Of a stretch of DNA of 64,000 bases, positions 8,320 to 16,210 are shown in pieces (the first letter of the stretch is position 1; each line of letters opens with the position of its first letter). Below the pieces are notes generated by a model. That model was not told where the DNA came from, searched no databases, and was given only the letters and a program-made list of their open reading frames with translations. The DNA is from Pseudomonadota bacterium. GTDB lineage: Bacteria > Myxococcota_A > Polyangia > Polyangiales > Polyangiaceae. The translations under genes and the position numbers were made by a program. The stretch is taken from assembly GCA_023431345.1 (NCBI GenBank), contig JAEYWK010000097.1, positions 1 to 64,000 on the forward strand, read 5' to 3'.

Positions 8320-9989
8320 AGGGCTGGCTCGCGAAGTGCTCGCTGCTGGCCGTGGGCGTCGCGCTGAGCGCCTGCAGCGCCGATAGCGACGACCCGAAGA
8401 AAGATGCCACCGGCGGCGCAGGTCCTGGTCCTGGTCCTGGCCCTGGTGTCGGGGGTGAGCACAGCTCCGGTCCGATCCCGGCGGCCGTCTGCGGTACCTC
8501 CGTGGTGGGCGCACCGCGCCTGCGTCGTCTGAGCCGTGAGGAGCTGGCGAACAGCTTGGCCGACGTGTTCCCCGAGCTGAACGGACAGTGGTCCGGCGGC
8601 TTCGGCGCGGACACGATTTCGTCCCATGGCTTCGACAACGATGCGTCGCTGCTCGTGGTCGGCAAACAGGCCGCCGCGGAGCTCGATCGCACGGGTGACT
8701 CGATCGGGAAGGCCGTGAGCGGCGCCGCGCTGCCGAACCTCTTGCCGTGCGCTTCGTCGGCGCCGGACGCGGCGTGCGCCGGACAGTTCATCGACAAGTA
8801 CGGCAAGCGCTTGTTCCGTCGTCCCCTCACGGGCCCCGAGCGCGAGCGCTACGTCGCGCTGTTCCAGAAGGTGCAGGCGGCCAAGGATTTCCCGACCGCG
8901 ATCGCCTACGTCGCGCGCGGGCTCGTGCAATCGCCGCATTTCGTCTACCGGCGTGAGGTAGGCACGGCCAGCGGCAAGAGCTATCAGCTCTCGCAGCTCG
9001 AGCTGGCGACCGAGCTCGCGTACAGCTTCACCGGCACGACGCCGACGGACGCGCTGCTGGCGCGGGCGGAAGCAGGGCAGCTCGGTACTGCGGCAGAGCT
9101 CGAGGGGGCGGCGCGCGAGCTGCTCGCCACCGACAAGGGCCTGCGTACGGTGGAGAAGTTCTTCAACTCCTGGCTGGGCTACGGCCGCGCCTCGGGCATG
9201 ACGAAGTCCGCCGTGCCGGAGTTCGCGTCGCTACGCGAGCCCATGGTCGCGGAGACTCGCCGCTTCTTGGGCGAGATCGTGATCACCCAACAAGGTGGTC
9301 TGCACGAGCTGCTCACGGCTTCGTTCACCACGCCCACCGCTTCGCTCGCGTCGTTCTACGGCTTCCCGGCGCCCGCCTCGGACTACGCGGCGGTCGAGCG
9401 CCCCGCCGGGCGCGGCATCGGCATCTTGGCACAGGGCTCGCTGCTGTCGGCTCTCTCGTCTTCCAACGGCAGCTCACCGACCAAGCGCGGCCTGTTGGTG
9501 ATGGAAAAGCTGCTGTGCCGTGAGCCTCCGGTCGTGCCTGCCAACGTGCCGGACCTCGCCGCTCCGAAGCCGGGCCAGCTCACCACCCGCCAGCGCTACG
9601 AGACCGCGCACGCGGTGAGCGGCTGCAAGAATTGCCACGTGCTCTTCGATCCGATGGGCTTCGGCTTCGAGCACTTCGACGAGGTCGGGCGTTACCGCGA
9701 TCAAGAAGGTGGCTTGCCCGTCAACGCCGTCAGCTACGTGCCGACCGAAGACGGCCAGGGCCACCTGTTCGACTTCACGAACCTGGAGGAGCTGGCGCGC
9801 GGCCTCGCCGAGCAGAAGCTGCCGTACGAGTGCGCTACCGCGTTCGTGTCGACCTACGTCTACGGCGGCGCGGAGGCTTGCTTGGGCGAGACGAAGCGCG
9901 GCGCCTTCATCGACAAGCAGGTCGGCTTCGTCGACTACTTCGCGTCGCTCGCCGGCGAGCCGCACTTCACGACGCGCGCGCTTCCCTGA
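8316..9989 (+). CDS. DUF1592/DUF1588-type lipoprotein with CxxCH motif
   Basis: The start is ATG 8316, overlapping the previous stop; it gives a lipoprotein signal ending LLAVGVALSAC. A low-complexity PGPGPGPG linker follows, then the DUF1587/1592/1588/1585 order known from planctomycetes and myxobacteria. Recognisable pieces are RLSREELANSLADVFPEL near residue 70, FVYRREVG in the middle, and CKNCHVLFDPMGFGFEHFDE starting at residue 437. The latter is the DUF1588 block and contains CxxCH, the c-type heme attachment signature. It is a surface or periplasmic partner of the DUF1552 protein. A redox role is inferred only from the motif. Confidence 0.88.
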   Translation: MKGWLAKCSLLAVGVALSACSADSDDPKKDATGGAGPGPGPGPGVGGEHSSGPIPAAVCGTSVVGAPRLRRLSREELANSLADVFPELNGQWSGGFGADTISSHGFDNDASLLVVGKQAAAELDRTGDSIGKAVSGAALPNLLPCASSAPDAACAGQFIDKYGKRLFRRPLTGPERERYVALFQKVQAAKDFPTAIAYVARGLVQSPHFVYRREVGTASGKSYQLSQLELATELAYSFTGTTPTDALLARAEAGQLGTAAELEGAARELLATDKGLRTVEKFFNSWLGYGRASGMTKSAVPEFASLREPMVAETRRFLGEIVITQQGGLHELLTASFTTPTASLASFYGFPAPASDYAAVERPAGRGIGILAQGSLLSALSSSNGSSPTKRGLLVMEKLLCREPPVVPANVPDLAAPKPGQLTTRQRYETAHAVSGCKNCHVLFDPMGFGFEHFDEVGRYRDQEGGLPVNAVSYVPTEDGQGHLFDFTNLEELARGLAEQKLPYECATAFVSTYVYGGAEACLGETKRGAFIDKQVGFVDYFASLAGEPHFTTRALP

Positions 9990-10285
9990 GCTTCGCTGCC
10001 CTCGAGCGACGTGCTACCCGGCGCCGCACGGCGACGCGCCGGGTGGCGTCGTCGCGCCGTGACGCGAGCACGTCGTGGCCCGCCGGACGCTAGTCGCTGC
10101 TCCGCAGGCTGGAGCGAGCCCGATGCTCGCGCCACCGCGCGCGAAAGGCGACGCGCGCGTCCCCGCTGCCTTGCGCGGAATCATCGAGGAAAGCTCGCCC
10201 CGACGACGAGGGCTCGCGGACCTGGTAACGATGAAACAAACCTGAAATATTCGCGAAGCTCGGCAGATGCAGCGAGCGCGCTTGG

Positions 10286-11740
10286 ATGCTGGAGAAAGCC
10301 CCCGAGGAAATGAAGTTCCACGGCTACGATCCGCAGAACGGTCCGTTTTTCGACGAAATCTTCGAAGGCCCGGATGCGCCACGGCCCGGATGCAGCCGGC
10401 TCGTGAACGGCATCAACGGCTTACCCGATGGAGAGCTGCTCGGGCGCCAAGCCGCGGCCGAGCGCGACCTGCTCAACATGGGCATCACCTTCACCCTGAA
10501 GGGTGAGGGTGAGCGAATCTTTCCGTTCGACATCATCCCGCGCATCATCACCGCCAAAGAGTGGGAGCGGCTCGAGCGCGGGCTGAGGCAGCGCATCGAG
10601 GCGCTCAACCTGTTCATCGCCGACGTGTACGGTGAGCAAAAGATCATCAAGGACGGCGTCGTCCCGAGCGAGCTCGTGCGCACCTGCGCCGACTACCGCC
10701 CGCAGTGCGAGGGCCTCAAGCCGCCGCGCGGCATTTGGTGCCACATCACCGGCACTGATCTGGTGCGCGACAAGAACGGCGAGTTCTACGTGCTCGAGGA
10801 CAACTTGCGCTGCCCGTCGGGGGTGAGCTACGTGCTGGAGAACCGCCAGGTGCTGAAGCGCACGTTCCCGCGCATCTTCGAGAGCCTACGGGTGCGGCCC
10901 GTCGACGATTACCCGCTCCGGCTGCTCGAAACGCTGCGGCATTTGGCGCCCGACGCCGTCTCCGAGCCGCGCGTCGTCGTGCTCACGCCCGGTCGCTACA
11001 ACAGCGCGTACTACGAGCACGCCTTCCTCGCACAGCAGATGGGCGTGGAGCTCGTGGAGCCGCTGGACTTGGTCGTGCGCGACGGCTTCTTGCAGATGCG
11101 CACCACCGCCGGCCTGCAGCGGGTCGACGTCGTCTACCGCCGCGTCAGCGACGACTTCATGGACCCGCTGGCGTTCCGGCCCGAGTCCCTGCTGGGCGTG
11201 CCCGGTATCTTCGAGGTCTACCTCAAGGGGCGCGTGGCGCTGGCGAACGCTCCCGGCACCGGCGTGGCCGATGACAAGGCCATCTACCGCTACGTCGAGC
11301 GGATCATCAAATATTACCTGGACCAAGACGCGATCATCCCGAACGTGCCCACCTACGTGTGCAGCGAAGCGGAGGATCGCGGCTACGTGCTGTCGCACCT
11401 GGAGGCGCTGGTGGTGAAGGCCACCGACGGCGCAGGCGGCTACGGCATGTTGGTGGGGCCGCACGCGACCGCGGCGGAGCGCAGCGACTTCGCCGAGCGC
11501 ATCAAGCAAAATCCGCGCGGCTACATCGCGCAGCCGACGCTGTCACTCTCGCGCGTGCCGACCATCGTCGGCGATCGCATCGAGGGCCGGCACGTCGACC
11601 TGCGGCCGTACGTGCTGTACGGTCGTGACATCCACGTGAGCCCGGGTGGGCTGACGCGGGTAGCGCTGAAAAGGGGCTCGCTCGTCGTCAACTCTTCCCA
11701 GGGTGGCGGCAGCAAAGACACCTGGGTGCTGGCATCGTGA
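10286..11740 (+). CDS. Circularly permuted ATP-grasp protein (type 2), stand-alone
   Basis: The 484-residue protein matches the circularly permuted ATP-grasp family (former DUF404/DUF407). Blocks include FFDEIFE near the start, NLFIADVYGEQKIIKDGVVP, GEFYVLEDNLRCPSGVSYVLENR and VVLTPGRYNSAYYEHAFLA. The nucleotide-binding part has LVVKATDGAGGYGMLVGPHA and RHVDLRPYVLYG. Family members are predicted to ligate a carboxylate to an amine. ATG 10286 is used; ATG 10310 (MKFHGYDP) also fits family N-termini. It opens a five-gene cluster with alpha-E and transglutaminase partners that ends at the hairpin at 19663-19697. Confidence 0.92.
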   Translation: MLEKAPEEMKFHGYDPQNGPFFDEIFEGPDAPRPGCSRLVNGINGLPDGELLGRQAAAERDLLNMGITFTLKGEGERIFPFDIIPRIITAKEWERLERGLRQRIEALNLFIADVYGEQKIIKDGVVPSELVRTCADYRPQCEGLKPPRGIWCHITGTDLVRDKNGEFYVLEDNLRCPSGVSYVLENRQVLKRTFPRIFESLRVRPVDDYPLRLLETLRHLAPDAVSEPRVVVLTPGRYNSAYYEHAFLAQQMGVELVEPLDLVVRDGFLQMRTTAGLQRVDVVYRRVSDDFMDPLAFRPESLLGVPGIFEVYLKGRVALANAPGTGVADDKAIYRYVERIIKYYLDQDAIIPNVPTYVCSEAEDRGYVLSHLEALVVKATDGAGGYGMLVGPHATAAERSDFAERIKQNPRGYIAQPTLSLSRVPTIVGDRIEGRHVDLRPYVLYGRDIHVSPGGLTRVALKRGSLVVNSSQGGGSKDTWVLAS

Positions 11741-11783
11741 ACGAACCAATCCAACGGCGGCTGAGGCGTGGGGCAGGTGGGGC

Positions 11784-12752
11784 GTGCTGAGCCGGGTCGC
11801 CGACGCCATCTATTGGTGTAGCCGCTACGTCGAGCGCGCGGAGAATGTGGCGCGCTTCGTCGACGTCAGCCTCAACTTGATGCTGGAGAGCTCGGGCCAC
11901 GAACGCGACTGGGCTTCGCTCGTGCACACCACCGGCGATCACGAGCTGTTCGCGAAGAAGTACGGTCAGGCTACGGCCGAGAGCGTTACTCAGTTTCTCA
12001 CCTTCGACGACGAGTACTCGAGCTCGATCTTGTCGAGCGTGGCGCGCGCGCGGGAGAACGCGCGCAGCGTGCGCGACGTGATCTCGCGCGAGATGTGGCA
12101 AGAGCTGAACGAGCTCTACCTGATGGTCGTGCAGAGCGCGCGCCCCGGCGCGCAGCCGGAAGACTTGATCGACTTTTGCGCGCGCGTGAAGCGCGGCGGT
12201 ATCTATTTCGAGGGCGTGACCAACGCGACCTTGTCGCGCGGTGAGGCGTTTCACTTCGCCAACCTCGGCCGCATGCTGGAGAGGGCCGACAAGACTTCGC
12301 GCATCTTGGACGTGAAGTACTTCTTGCTGTCACCGACCCCCTCCTTGTTTCAGGGTCAAAGTCAGAGCCAGAACGGCGTGGGCAGCCGCGTCGATCACGT
12401 GGGCTGGGCCACGTTGCTCAACTCCGCGAGCGCGCTGCAAATGTACCGGCAGATCCACCACGTGACGACGCCGGAGACGGTCTCCGAATTCTTGCTGCTC
12501 GATCGCAACTTCCCCCGCAGCATCTTGCGCTGCGTGCGGCGGGCTCAAGAGAGCCTGCACGCGATCTCGGGGACGCCGCTCGGTTCCTTCATGAACGAGT
12601 CGGAGCGGGTCCTCGGGAGGCTGCGCTCGGAGCTCGACTACGCAAAAATCGGCGAGATCAGGGCGCACGGCCTGCACCAGTACATCGACGCGCTCCAAGG
12701 GCAGCTGAACGACGTCGGCAGCGCCGTGCAGCTTCAGTTCTTCGACTTGTAG
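11784..12752 (+). CDS. Alpha-E domain protein (DUF403), stand-alone
   Basis: GTG 11784 is chosen because it gives the family N-terminus (V/M)LSRVADAIYWCSRYVERAE. The 322-residue protein is almost entirely helical, as expected of alpha-E. Typical blocks are NVARFVDVSLNLML, then LGRMLERADKTSRILDVKYF, and SEFLLLDRNFPRSILRCVRRA. Alpha-E proteins are nearly always encoded next to permuted ATP-grasp enzymes and are thought to act with them. Their chemistry is not known. The start lies 43 bases after the ATP-grasp stop, and the next gene follows 36 bases downstream. Confidence 0.92.
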   Translation: MLSRVADAIYWCSRYVERAENVARFVDVSLNLMLESSGHERDWASLVHTTGDHELFAKKYGQATAESVTQFLTFDDEYSSSILSSVARARENARSVRDVISREMWQELNELYLMVVQSARPGAQPEDLIDFCARVKRGGIYFEGVTNATLSRGEAFHFANLGRMLERADKTSRILDVKYFLLSPTPSLFQGQSQSQNGVGSRVDHVGWATLLNSASALQMYRQIHHVTTPETVSEFLLLDRNFPRSILRCVRRAQESLHAISGTPLGSFMNESERVLGRLRSELDYAKIGEIRAHGLHQYIDALQGQLNDVGSAVQLQFFDL

Positions 12753-12788
12753 CTCGCGCTTCGGCGCTCGGACCTCGGGTTTCAAAAC

Positions 12789-15700
12789 ATGGCAATTCGT
12801 GTCGCGCTCACTCACAAGACGAGCTACCGCTACGCCACGCCGGCGCTTTTAGGACCGCAGGTGGTGCGGCTCCGGCCCGCGCCCCACACGCGAACACCGG
12901 TGCTCAGCTACTCGCTTCGCGTCGAGCCGCGCGAGCATTTCTTGAACTGGCAGCAGGATCCGCAAGGCAATTTCCTGGCGCGAGTGACGGTGCCGGAGCG
13001 CACCCGGGAGCTGACGGTCAGCGTGGATTTGGTCGCCGACCTGGAGGCGATCAACCCCTTCGACTTCTTCTTGGAGGAGAGCGCGCAGAAGTACCCGTTC
13101 GCCTACGCGCCGGCGCTGGCGCGCGAGCTCGCTCCCTACCTGGTGACGGAGGAGCGCGGCGCGCTGTTCCGGCGGCTGGTCTCCGAGCTCGACCTCACCT
13201 CGCGAGGCACGGTCGACTTCTTGGTCGACGTGAACCGCGCGGTGCGCGAGGCGGTCGACTACGTGATCCGCATGGAGCCGGGCGTGCAAACGCCGGAGGA
13301 GACGCTCGAGAAGGGGAAGGGCTCGTGTCGTGACTCGAGCTGGCTGCTCGTCCACGTGCTGCGCGCGCTCGGCATCGCCGCGCGCTTCGTGTCAGGCTAC
13401 TTGATTCAGCTGGTGCCCGACCAGAAGCCGCTCGAAGGGCCGACGGGGCCAGAAGCAGACTTTACGGACTTGCACGCCTGGTGCGAGGCCTACGTGCCGG
13501 GCGCAGGCTGGATTGGGCTCGATCCGACGTCGGGCCTGTTCGCGGCCGAGGGTCATATCCCGCTGGCGTGCTCGCCCGAGCCGTCGTCGGCCGCGCCGAT
13601 CGAAGGCGGGCTGTTCGACAAGGTCGAGACCGAGTTCGAGTTCGAGATGGCGGTGACGCGCGTCATCGACCGCCCGCGCGTGACGAAGCCCTACACCGAC
13701 GCCGAGTGGGGAGCGCTGCTGGCTTGCGGGGAAGAGGTGGATCGCCGCCTGAGCGAGGGCGACGTGCGCCTGACGATGGGCGGCGAGCCGACGTTCGTCA
13801 GCAGCCGTGAGCCCGATGCGCCCGAATGGAACACGGACGCGCTCGGGGGCTCGAAGCACGACGTGGCCGATCGACTGCTGCGGCGCCTGCACGGCGCGTG
13901 GCAGCCGGGCGGCTTTCTGTTTCACGGCCAAGGCAAATGGTACCCCGGCGAGCCGCTGCCGCGCTGGGCGCTCTCCTGCTACTTCCGGCACGACGGCGTC
14001 CCGACCTGGAAAGACCCGTCGCTGATCGCGATGACCGGGGAGAGCCTCGGCCACACCGCCGAGCACGCCCGTCGCTTCGTCGCTCACCTCGCTGAGCTCT
14101 TGGCCATCCGCGATCCGGGGACGATGCCGGCCTACGAAGATGCCTGGTATCACCTGTGGCGCGAGCGCCGCCTGCCGACCAACGTCGATCCGCTGCAGTC
14201 GCGCCTCGAAGATCCGATCGAGCGCGAGCGGCTCGCGCGCGTCTTCCGCCAAGGCCTGAACAGCGTCGTGGGCTACGTGCTGCCGCTCGCGCACTGGGGC
14301 GACTGGGTGAGCGGGCGCTGGTTCTTGCGCGACGAGCACTGCTTCCTGCTGCCGGGTGACTCGCCGGCTGGCTTTCGCCTCCCCATCGACTCTCAACCTT
14401 GGGCCGAGGCCGCCGATCGCGGCTTCGAGCCCGCCGCCGATCCTTTCGCGGAGCGCGCGCCCTTGCCGCAAAGCTACGCTTTCCCGCTCCGACCGGGCCG
14501 GCCCGAACCGGTTGGGTCCGAGCTACGGCTCTACGACCGCTACGGAGCGGCGGCAGGCAGCGCGCCGGGTGGCCCTTCGGCGAGCCGCGGTCCGCTCGAC
14601 GCCGCGGGCGTTCGGCGAACGGAGCCGACGAAGTTCGAGTCGGCCTACGGCGTGGTGCGGACGGCGCTCGTGGCCGAGCCGCGGCAAGGCATCTTGCGCA
14701 TCTTCATGCCGCCGCTCGCGCGCCTCGAGACCTACCTCGAGCTCGTAGCCGCGCTGGAAGAGACCTCGCGCGCGCTCGGCACTCCGATCGAGCTCGAGGG
14801 CTATGGTCCGCCGGAGGATCCGCGGCTCGGCAACTTCAAGGTAACCCCCGATCCCGGCGTGATCGAGGTCAACGTGCCGTTCGTGCGCTCCTTCCCGGAG
14901 CTCGTCGCGCAAACGGAGCTGCTGTACGAAGAAGCACGCGCCGAGGCGCTGGTCGCGGAGAAGTTCGAGCTCGACGGCGCGCACATCGGCTCCGGCGGCG
15001 GCAACCATTTCGTGATGGGTGGGGCCACCGCCGCCGATAGCCCGTTCTTGAGAAGGCCCGATCTGCTCGCGAGCTTGGTCGCCTTCTGGCATAATCACCC
15101 GTCGCTCTCTTACCTATTTTCTGGGCGTTTCATCGGTCCGACGTCGCAGGCGCCGCGCACCGACGAGGCGCGCGACGACTCGGTACACGAGCTGTCCCTG
15201 GCGATTTCGCGGCTTCCGCCGCGGGGGGCCGAGTGTCCGCCCTGGCTGGTGGATCGCATCTTCCGTCACTTGCTCGTCGACGTGACGGGTAACACTCACC
15301 GCACCGAGATCTGCATCGACAAGCTGTATTCGCCCGATGGTCCGACGGGGCGACTCGGCTTGGTCGAGCTGCGCTCGTTCGAGATGCCTCCGCACGCGCG
15401 CATGTCTTCAGCCACGCAGCTGCTGATCCGCGCGCTGTTGGCCAGCTTTTGGGAGCAGCCCTACCAGCAGCCTCTCGCGCACTGGGGTACGCAGGTTCAC
15501 GACCGTTTCCTGCTGCCGTACTTCGTCGAGCTCGATTTCTCGGACGTGCTCGGAGAGCTCGCGCGGCGCGGTATCGTCTTACAACCCGCTTGGTTCAAGC
15601 CCCATTTCGAGTTCCGCTTCCCGCTGCTGGGTAGCGTCGTGAAAGACACGACGCAGCTGGAGCTGCGAGGGGCGCTCGAGCCTTGGAACGTGCTCGGGGA

Positions 15701-16160
15701 GGAAGGCAGCTCCTCCGGACAGGCCCGTTACGTCGACTCCTCGCTCGAGCGCCTGCAGCTGCGAGCGTTCGGCGTCGTCCCCGAGCGTCACGTCGTTTGC
15801 GTCAACGGCGCAGAGCTCCCCCTGCACCCGACGGGCACGCGCGGCGAGTACGTGTGCGGGGTGCGCTATCGGGCGTGGCAGCCGCCCTCGTGCTTGCACC
15901 CGACCATCGGCGTTCACGGCCCTCTGCGCTTCGATTTGTACGATCGCTGGAACGAGCGCTCCCTGGTCGGCGCCACCTACCACGTGGTCCACGCCGGCGG
16001 CCGCGCTGCGTTCGACCGGCCGGTGAACGCCGCCGCCGCCGAGGGGCGCCGCATCGCTCGCTTCAACGCGTTCGGCCATTCTCAAGGCTCTTTCGTGCCG
16101 CGCCCAGCTCGTGTGAATCCCCACTTTCCGATGACGCTGGATTTGCGCTGGATCCAGTGA
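12789..16160 (+). CDS. Transglutaminase-like protein with DUF2126
   Basis: A large 1123-residue protein. The N-terminal part is the bacterial transglutaminase N domain (THKTSYRYATPA) followed by a transglutaminase core with catalytic-triad candidates C180 (GKGSCRDSSW), H229 (DLHAWCEAY) and D245 (WIGLDPTSG). The rest, from about residue 290, is DUF2126, with RLTMGGEPTFVS, GGSKHDVADRLLRRLH and GSGGGNHFVMGG. There is no signal peptide, so it is cytoplasmic. The fold suggests peptide or amide-bond hydrolysis or transfer, paired with the ATP-grasp ligases around it. It is one of two transglutaminase-fold proteins in the cluster. Confidence 0.92.
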   Translation: MAIRVALTHKTSYRYATPALLGPQVVRLRPAPHTRTPVLSYSLRVEPREHFLNWQQDPQGNFLARVTVPERTRELTVSVDLVADLEAINPFDFFLEESAQKYPFAYAPALARELAPYLVTEERGALFRRLVSELDLTSRGTVDFLVDVNRAVREAVDYVIRMEPGVQTPEETLEKGKGSCRDSSWLLVHVLRALGIAARFVSGYLIQLVPDQKPLEGPTGPEADFTDLHAWCEAYVPGAGWIGLDPTSGLFAAEGHIPLACSPEPSSAAPIEGGLFDKVETEFEFEMAVTRVIDRPRVTKPYTDAEWGALLACGEEVDRRLSEGDVRLTMGGEPTFVSSREPDAPEWNTDALGGSKHDVADRLLRRLHGAWQPGGFLFHGQGKWYPGEPLPRWALSCYFRHDGVPTWKDPSLIAMTGESLGHTAEHARRFVAHLAELLAIRDPGTMPAYEDAWYHLWRERRLPTNVDPLQSRLEDPIERERLARVFRQGLNSVVGYVLPLAHWGDWVSGRWFLRDEHCFLLPGDSPAGFRLPIDSQPWAEAADRGFEPAADPFAERAPLPQSYAFPLRPGRPEPVGSELRLYDRYGAAAGSAPGGPSASRGPLDAAGVRRTEPTKFESAYGVVRTALVAEPRQGILRIFMPPLARLETYLELVAALEETSRALGTPIELEGYGPPEDPRLGNFKVTPDPGVIEVNVPFVRSFPELVAQTELLYEEARAEALVAEKFELDGAHIGSGGGNHFVMGGATAADSPFLRRPDLLASLVAFWHNHPSLSYLFSGRFIGPTSQAPRTDEARDDSVHELSLAISRLPPRGAECPPWLVDRIFRHLLVDVTGNTHRTEICIDKLYSPDGPTGRLGLVELRSFEMPPHARMSSATQLLIRALLASFWEQPYQQPLAHWGTQVHDRFLLPYFVELDFSDVLGELARRGIVLQPAWFKPHFEFRFPLLGSVVKDTTQLELRGALEPWNVLGEEGSSSGQARYVDSSLERLQLRAFGVVPERHVVCVNGAELPLHPTGTRGEYVCGVRYRAWQPPSCLHPTIGVHGPLRFDLYDRWNERSLVGATYHVVHAGGRAAFDRPVNAAAAEGRRIARFNAFGHSQGSFVPRPARVNPHFPMTLDLRWIQ

Positions 16161-16210
16161 GGCGGAGCCTGAATCGACAGGGGCCGGGCTCTTCGCTTAC
16201 AAGAGGCGAA

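Noticed and set aside
9990..10285. Possible small gene between the DUF1592 gene and the ATP-grasp cluster
   Set aside because: Frames are Arg-rich GC artefacts with no start-site support; the stretch probably holds the cluster promoter only.
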